From the NCBI GenBank assembly GCA_027604185.1, contig JADGKB010000016.1, forward strand, positions 62,001 through 126,000: a stretch of 64,000 nucleotides of DNA, in the 5' to 3' direction. Of this stretch, positions 58,490 to 64,000 are shown in pieces; position 1 is the first letter of the stretch, and each line of letters begins with the position of its first letter. The DNA comes from Boothiomyces macroporosus. Its lineage: Eukaryota > Chytridiomycota > Chytridiomycetes > Rhizophydiales > Terramycetaceae. The notes below the pieces were generated by a model, which saw only the letters and a program-made list of their open reading frames with translations, searched no databases and was not told the DNA's origin. The position numbers and the translations under genes are program-made.

Positions 58490-59888
58490 ATGGATTCTAG
58501 CGATGAAAGAGATTCTGATCAAGAAACTGTTGATTCCTCAGTTGATAACAGTATTAGAAGGTCAAGTAGATTCAGAAAGAAACTCAGAGTAGATGTTCAG
58601 CAGCCGGTAACACCTAAACTGCCAGAGCCAAGGATTCTTGGGGTTCAGTCTTGTTTGGAAAAATACCAGTTTGTTTATAAGCTTACTACCGGGTTTAGTA
58701 TCGGTGATATCTGCTGGACCTGGGACTCTACGCAAGAGCTGTGGCCTTGCCTGGTGGTTGCCAAAAGAAAGCTAGCCACTACCTCTGCTGTATCCAGCCC
58801 AGCAGTTCCAAAAACCCAGCTAGTTGAAAGCAAAAACATTTCTGAAGAACCTAAACCTAGCAGTGACAAAGTTAAAATGGAAAATGGAGATCCTGTTAAG
58901 CAAGAGCAAGACCTTCAGGTTGAAGTGAATATAAAAGCGTAAACGCCAGCTTAATTATAGAGAAGAGAAGGAACTAAACGACCCTGAAAAATCAATACTA
59001 GAAAGTCATGCGACAATGTTTGAAAAAGACAAGGAGCTCGAGGGTTACTCGCTACTCCTCAACAAGCGAATTTCAGCATATTACCAAGATAGATACGAAT
59101 ATTATGTTCAACTACTTCCTTTATCAACCATTGAAACGGACTTGGAGGCAGAGTGGCCCTCCACCACAACTGACATGATATTGAAACAAGATTCAAACTT
59201 GGCACCTCTGTATTACTCTTCCGCACCGTATTGCGATGATGTACCTAGATATAATAGAGCTCTTATTCAGTCCATAAGCATTAGATCTTCATGGGCGGTT
59301 CCGTGTCCCAAAATTGAAATTTATCCAGTGCCAGACTTTCAAGAAATAGTTACACCTCCAAACCATACAATTCCAGTTGTTTTGTCAAATAGCAAAGTAA
59401 CAGGAAATTACCAAGGAGCAAAGTTGACCCAGAATGTGATAGAGCCTCAGGTGGCTGCGAAATTGAAAGGATCTGTTGTGGACTTGACTAGCGACTTGCT
59501 TACGCAGGGTATATCACACTGGAAGTCGAAAGGATCTATAAAATACACATCCAACAGTGACAAACCAAGCGCGAAGCCGCAAACGCCATTTCCTATATCA
59601 AAAGAGTACCAATATTGCAGATTAGGTTCAGAAATAATCAAGATTAATGATACAGTTATATTGACGAATAATTTACCGATGCAGGTCAAGAGAATCAAGC
59701 AGCAAGACGATTTGCTGATTTTTGATGGAGTGCTAATCTCTACTAGCACAAAATCCGTGACTGTTGATTACAGAATGGTCAAGTGTAGATATAATGTGGT
59801 GTTTTTGGGGGGCGAAAGTCTGGTTTCTGGACAGGTGTGGTGGGATGGTAGTACTATTGTGAAGGTACATCGTAAAGTATACGCCTAA
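58490..59888 (+). CDS. Unrecognised protein, possibly chromatin-associated (PWWP/Clr2-like features)
   Basis: 458 residues, two exons split by a 22-nt intron near 58939 (NIKA to EEKELNDP). N-terminus is acidic/Ser-rich, then basic SIRRSSRFRKKLRV (possible nuclear signal). FSIGDICWTWDSTQELWPCL resembles the GD-W-WP pattern of PWWP or Clr2-type domains. A Lys/Glu-rich disordered region, a helical segment with NKRISAYYQDRYEYYVQLLP and a C-terminal beta-rich domain (YCRLGSEIIKINDTVILTNN; LGGESLVSGQVWW) like BAH/Clr2 folds follow. I cannot assign a family with confidence; a heterochromatin or chromatin-reader role is inference. Confidence 0.65.
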
Positions 59889-59961
59889 ACCTAATAAATA
59901 TATATTTAATATATTCGAGCTTTTCATAATAGAGTTTTGTATTATCAGAGAGAAGTACCGG

Positions 59962-60039
59962 TAGGGACTTTATACAGAAAGTAGAGACTCTATTCGGGAG
60001 TAGGGACTTTATACAGAAAGTAGAGACTCTATTCGGGAG
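59962..60039. repeat. Perfect tandem duplication of a 39-bp unit, itself two ~20-bp half-units
   Basis: Copies at 59962-60000 and 60001-60039 are identical. Within each, TAGGGACTTTATACAGAAAG and TAGAGACTCTATTCGGGAG are related, so the array is four ~20-bp steps. It lies between the 58.5-kb gene and cofilin, about 170 bp before the cofilin ATG. Confidence 0.9.
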
Positions 60040-60206
60040 CTGTTGGTCGCAATCTCTTTAATATCAACAAAGCTCAGTTACTAGCGCTTCATCTGTTTTA
60101 CGCGGGTAATTCTTTCCACTACTTCGGATGAGCCAGAATTACTACCCCTTTCCTACGCCACTCGTGAAACAAAAGGCAGCAGCAATCTTGCTTTTTCAAA
60201 ACAAAA

Positions 60207-60735
60207 ATGGTACGCATTTGCTAATTCAAGTCCAGCGGAGTAGGAGTTTCAAACCAAGTGCTACAAACTTATGAAGATATGAAATTGGGTAGAAAGTATG
60301 CATACATTGTCTTTGCAATTCAAAATTCTACTGAAATCATTGTTGAGAAAACAATGACTACTGAAGAGGCTTCCAAATTATCTACGCCGGAAGTTTACGA
60401 ATCGTTCAAATCATCTATTCCAAAAGATGAAGCTCGTTACGGTGTGTTTGACCTTGAATACGACTTGGGCCAGAATGGAGTTCGTTCCAAATTGATTTTC
60501 ATTGTTTGGTAATTGGCACTAACGCAGGAACCCAAGCGAAGGTAAAATCAGAAGCAAAATGATTTACGCTTCTAGCAAAAAGGCTCTTAGGGATCGTAAT
60601 TATGTTTTGATTGTAGGTCTGGATGGAATTCACCAAGAAGTTCAATGCAATGATTTGGATGAATTGGCATTCGAATCAGTGTTTGAAGTTGTAGCACCAA
60701 AAGGCGCTACTTTTAAAACCGCTAAAGAAGAATAA
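60207..60735 (+). CDS. COF1: Cofilin / ADF actin-severing protein
   Basis: 162 residues. Binds and severs ADP-actin filaments. Seen: MSSGVGVSNQVLQTYEDMKL with the regulatory N-terminal Ser after a 21-nt intron that directly follows the ATG (60210-60230), an intron position well known in fungal cofilins. Also YAYIVFAIQN, KDEARYGVFDLEYD, and a second, 19-nt intron restoring FIVWNPSEGKIRSKMIYASS followed by KKAL, the actin-binding long helix. The C-terminus is somewhat longer than the usual ~143 residues. The stop overlaps AATAAA. Confidence 0.95.
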
Positions 60736-61204
60736 ATCAGTTTTATCGCAAGAATTATCTATTCTCTCTTTGATATTCTGTATGGTAATCCGTTAGCCTA
60801 GTTCAAAGTAATCCAGCGCCACTAAAGCTACTTTACAAAGTAGAATTGATTGAACTGGCTTTTATCTACTATATGGGATGAACTGCACCTAAAATATTAG
60901 GTTGTAACAGTCCGAACCATTTTATTCACAATACTTGAAATCATATATGCGGCTGACTACATTCGCGTCCCTGAGTCTGAAATTCAGTGTTGTTCAAATT
61001 AGGATATGGTGGTACAATATTATCACGGGAAATATTTGGCACACTGAAAAAGACAGTTGCGAGTATGGTGAAGAGCATTGATTCGAGGAAACGATCCGCC
61101 TACTGCTACATGATCACTGTCCAATGAAAAGGATTTGCTTGTAAAGCAAAGTTGAAACTGTCCAAAAATGTAAGGTCCCGAAATAGAATTTTTTAAAATT
61201 TCCA
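60736..61204. other. 469-bp intergenic stretch before the 61.2-kb receptor
   Basis: AT-rich, no recognised gene or repeat. No obvious TATA box near the 61205 ATG. Confidence 0.4.
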
Positions 61205-62755
61205 ATGCAAACTGCAATCAGCTCATTTGTTCCTCCAGTGTTTCAAATCGGATGGTTAAACAGTTCCTATTGCTCAAGTGCACCTTCAGTAATGTACAAT
61301 TACACTGGGATATCCACAGAGCTATATAACAGCACTATATTTGAAACTACGACTTTAACTTCCTGCGGAAACAACTATTTTTCTATGCAAAGTGGGTGCT
61401 GCCTGTCTACACTTGATGACAGCTTCTCTTATGCTTCGATGGTGCTGAGACGGCTGTTACCTGGTGTAAACTTCCCAATGGTGGCTGTTGGTGCCCATTA
61501 CTGCCATTTACAACACTATTCTAAAGGATCATTATGGGATATTAGTGATATTTGGTACTTGAACGATGGATCTTGCATTGATTCCCATTTTCAATGTATG
61601 CCAAATGGTCAATTTACCTTTTATTCTAATGGAGGTTGCAAAGGTGAAAACCAAAGCGTACAGTTGGGTTCAGTGACTAATATGACTATTGGAGGCATTG
61701 GGAATGTCAATGCTGAATTCGTAAAGATCAATACTGGTGTAGAAACCTACCGATGGACGGCCTTCATTCCTGCAGCATACTTGGTGTATCGATACCATGT
61801 GCCAATGGAAATTATTGCTGCCATTTCATATGCATGCGGATGGATACTCTCTATTTTCGTATTGGGATACTTTGTTTACAGACACGTTAATACCAAATCC
61901 ATGTATATGCTGATACTTGCGGTTTCACAGCTACTTTGGATTATATGGGAAGTAATGGATTTTTCGTACTACAATATTGTATTTCCCGACAGTAACGTCT
62001 ACTATGCACAGATATATGGTGAAATTGAAGCTTGCATCTTTAATCTGGCTACACTAACTACAGTCCTTAATACCTGCAATCTAATCCTTACCTTTAATCA
62101 AATTACATCCAAATGGAAGGTGTACGGGCTTTATTTTTCTGTAATTCTTTTGCATATAGGGCTGTCTGGAGGAAAGTTTGACACTTATGATGCTTCTATT
62201 CAAGGTGCCGGCAATCCATATGCGTCATGGATGCAAATAGCCCCACTTTGGATCTTACTAATGATAATAATCAACACTGTACCTGCCTTTATGATTACTA
62301 TTAGATTGCTAAAGAATTCAGAGTACCTGCATGAAATTTCAACTTTGACAGCCATATGCAAAGTCTTTAAAAACAATTCAATATTCGCGATTCTAGTTAT
62401 TCTTCAAGTAATCAACTCTATCGGCTATATTATATGTACCTGCATACAAAATTATACAGAAATATTGGGATCAGATAGAAACTTTTTGGGATTGAATGGA
62501 ATAATTGCACTGCTATTCGCAATCCACTCGGCAATCAACTGCCTTTTCATTGAACATATTCGAGTATTCCTCAAGCTAAAAACCAAGTTTTCTTCTTACA
62601 AAAACTTGCAACAGTCAATTGTAATCGTGCCAAATGCCCCAACTGAACCTTTGAGTGACGAAATTCCATTCCGCACCAGAAAGCGGTTGTCAACCATTGA
62701 AGAAGTTTGTGTATTCGAAGAAGGAGCGGTGGATGGATTGCCCCAATTATTTTAA
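61205..62755 (+). CDS. 7TM receptor-like protein with Cys-rich extracellular domain
   Basis: 516 residues, intronless. Residues 1-~190 form an ectodomain with about 12 cysteines and several NxS/T sites (NSSYC, NYTG, NSTIF, NQSVQ, NMTI). Seven hydrophobic segments follow: MEIIAAISYACGWILSIFVL, MLILAVSQLLWIIW, IFNLATLTTVLNTCNLIL, VYGLYFSVILLHIGL, IAPLWILLMIIINTVPAFMI, ILVILQVINSIGYIIC and GIIALLFAIHSAINCLF. A ~75-residue Ser/Thr/Pro-containing cytosolic tail ends the protein. It lacks the YDNxQA and FDW motifs of the local 7TM family, so it is a separate family. No clear signal peptide. Receptor function is inferred from topology alone. Confidence 0.75.
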   Translation: MQTAISSFVPPVFQIGWLNSSYCSSAPSVMYNYTGISTELYNSTIFETTTLTSCGNNYFSMQSGCCLSTLDDSFSYASMVLRRLLPGVNFPMVAVGAHYCHLQHYSKGSLWDISDIWYLNDGSCIDSHFQCMPNGQFTFYSNGGCKGENQSVQLGSVTNMTIGGIGNVNAEFVKINTGVETYRWTAFIPAAYLVYRYHVPMEIIAAISYACGWILSIFVLGYFVYRHVNTKSMYMLILAVSQLLWIIWEVMDFSYYNIVFPDSNVYYAQIYGEIEACIFNLATLTTVLNTCNLILTFNQITSKWKVYGLYFSVILLHIGLSGGKFDTYDASIQGAGNPYASWMQIAPLWILLMIIINTVPAFMITIRLLKNSEYLHEISTLTAICKVFKNNSIFAILVILQVINSIGYIICTCIQNYTEILGSDRNFLGLNGIIALLFAIHSAINCLFIEHIRVFLKLKTKFSSYKNLQQSIVIVPNAPTEPLSDEIPFRTRKRLSTIEEVCVFEEGAVDGLPQLF

Positions 62756-62807
62756 AATACACTTTTCTCATTTTTCTTTTTTTTCAAAAATAAAACATAT
62801 TTCTAGA

Positions 62808-64000
62808 ATGAAAAAGTTTACCTTTGCATTCAAACGGAAGCCAAAGCCAAGGAAAAATCTAAAGCTTTTCGAACCGCAATTCAAAGCGGATGAATTCAAT
62901 TTTGATGTGGATATCAAGGACAAGGTGAATTTATCCCCTCCAATCAAACCCATTAAAATCACCAATAATATTATACCGCAACCAGTAAAGAAAATTGAAG
63001 TGATTGAAAAGAAATCCGAAGCGGTAGATTGGACAGACTTTTTAAACCAAAAAAGCACAGTAGAATCAGATGCGACTAGGAATCTCAAACAAGCTCTACA
63101 GTCGAATGCGCTTTCATTCACTTATATTACGCTGTTTTTGCAGGATAATCAAGACCAGCTGATGCATTTCTCTACAACAGAGTTGCTGGATATATATAGT
63201 TTTTACAAGAAATCAAAGTCGCTAAAGCTGCAGGAATATCACATATTCCTCAAAGAATTTTGTTGGAAAGGAGATGTAAAAGGCTCACTGATGGTTTACG
63301 CGGATATCAAAAAGAGCGGGATTGATCCAGATCATTTTGTATATACATGCCTATATTATTTGTACCGCAACGAGCCAAAACAGTTGAATTTGCTTCATTC
63401 GTTTCAGATGAAACACTGGCGGAAATTAAATCAACAGAAATTAGACAGTACAAAGCCAGATACTGTCGTTTCCAATAAATCCATATGCAGCTTGCTTAAT
63501 GGGCTCCTGAGAAGGAATAAACCAGAGAATATAGATAATATTTATTCAAACTATGTGGAAACTGGAATACATTTTAGTACAGACACAAATTTGGCTTTTC
63601 TGGAAGGATTCAAGAATCAAAAAGATAAAGTAATGATAGAAAAGATTCATTTTCAATTTACAAAGCAGTCCAAAGTACTAGAGATGAAGACTTTTGAAGG
63701 CTTGATGGCAGCACACTATGAAATTGGTAATAATCGGGCAGTTACTCGACTGTATGATGACTATCAACAAATATACCAACCAAGGCTAATTGCAGTCAAG
63801 TACTACGTTAAAGCTTGCACCGAGCTGGAACTATTCCATTTTGTTACTACTGTTTCCAACAAGTTGCTGCAAGAACGCCGATTATTAGATTTTGATACTT
63901 ATGTTGCACTCTTGGAGTCATTTGAAGCATCTGGCAATGCAAATTTACTCACTAAATGGATTAAAGTAGTTAAAGAGCATCTCGGTTCTGATAATCCAAT
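62808..64000 (+). CDS. PPR-like helical repeat protein (cut by window end)
   Basis: About 397 residues visible, no stop before the window end and no intron. N-terminus MKKFTFAFKRKPKPRKNLKL is basic and could be a mitochondrial presequence. Helical repeats follow, with PPR-like units such as KGDVKGSLMVYADIKKSGID with PDHFVYTCLYYLY, and VVSNKSICSLLNGLLRRNKP, and SFEASGNANLLTKWIKVVKE. A role in mitochondrial RNA handling is likely for the family. Starts 53 bp after the receptor stop. Confidence 0.7.
   Translation, partial: MKKFTFAFKRKPKPRKNLKLFEPQFKADEFNFDVDIKDKVNLSPPIKPIKITNNIIPQPVKKIEVIEKKSEAVDWTDFLNQKSTVESDATRNLKQALQSNALSFTYITLFLQDNQDQLMHFSTTELLDIYSFYKKSKSLKLQEYHIFLKEFCWKGDVKGSLMVYADIKKSGIDPDHFVYTCLYYLYRNEPKQLNLLHSFQMKHWRKLNQQKLDSTKPDTVVSNKSICSLLNGLLRRNKPENIDNIYSNYVETGIHFSTDTNLAFLEGFKNQKDKVMIEKIHFQFTKQSKVLEMKTFEGLMAAHYEIGNNRAVTRLYDDYQQIYQPRLIAVKYYVKACTELELFHFVTTVSNKLLQERRLLDFDTYVALLESFEASGNANLLTKWIKVVKEHLGSDNP

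Noticed and set aside
1..64000. Ciliate or nucleomorph origin suggested by ~20-nt introns
   Set aside because: TAA, TAG and TGA all act as normal stops, genes are not on gene-sized chromosomes, and the content (copia, GPI surface proteins, axonemal dynein, fungal-type cofilin intron) fits a zoosporic opisthokont better. Not fully excluded.
1..64000. tRNA, rRNA, snRNA genes and CRISPR arrays
   Set aside because: No cloverleaf-type sequence, rRNA-like segment or regular repeat-spacer array was seen on either strand by reading; a covariance-model search was not possible.

Overview
The window is nuclear DNA from a very compact, AT-rich eukaryotic genome that uses the standard genetic code. The gene set is that of a flagellated (zoosporic) organism: an axonemal inner-arm dynein heavy chain and a HYLS1-type centriole/cilium protein. 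Alongside these are features typical of the fungal side of opisthokonts: GPI-anchored secreted proteins with Ser/Thr-rich tails, a cofilin intron directly after the ATG, a TRS120-like TRAPP subunit, a peroxisomal acyl-CoA oxidase ending in SRL and a Ty1/copia remnant. An early-diverging zoosporic fungus or relative (Rozella- or aphelid-like) is my best inference; the species cannot be read from the sequence.

The genome style is extreme. I could place about 81 introns by restoring reading frame and family homology. All but two are 19-25 nt long (mostly 19-21), and the two exceptions (41 and 42 nt) are about twice that length. Intergenic distances are often tens of bases: two start codons lie 29 bp apart at 4914-4942, and convergent stop codons lie 5-7 bp apart. 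In many genes the stop codon is part of an AATAAA polyadenylation signal.

Layout. 1-8.9 kb: N-terminal part of a HUWE1/TOM1 ubiquitin ligase (-), TCF25/RQC1 (+), long-chain acyl-CoA synthetase (-). 8.9-11.1 kb: gene-poor stretch with a decayed copia element. 11.1-15.3 kb: ChaC, a DUF2039/C9orf85 zinc protein, an SCFD2-like Sec1 protein, cyclophilin-40. 15.3-23.5 kb: a minus-strand block of five seven-transmembrane (7TM) genes interrupted by LMBRD2 and HYLS1. 23.5-30.6 kb: TRS120/TRAPPC9, Nse3 and two more 7TM genes. 30.6-36.4 kb: a pseudogene relic, an unrecognised protein, a PRL phosphatase, NAD(P)HX epimerase and two tandem MFS transporters. 36.6-38.7 kb: secreted DOMON-like protein, truncated phosphoesterase copy, full phosphoesterase. 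39.9-43.9 kb: acyl-CoA oxidase and two more 7TM genes. 44.0-56.5 kb: the dynein heavy chain. 56.7-64 kb: Sis1-type DnaJ, an unrecognised probable chromatin protein, cofilin, a second kind of 7TM receptor with a Cys-rich ectodomain, and a PPR-like protein cut by the window end.

The most interesting content is the lineage-specific 7TM family (nine members here, plus one unrelated 7TM receptor). Its members share a motif set (a V[FY][SA]VLN segment after TM3, YDNxQAxYLT in TM5, FDWxG in TM6, an invariant His in TM7 and an LKxFxF segment after it). The eight canonical members have no introns, whereas most housekeeping genes around them carry several tiny ones.
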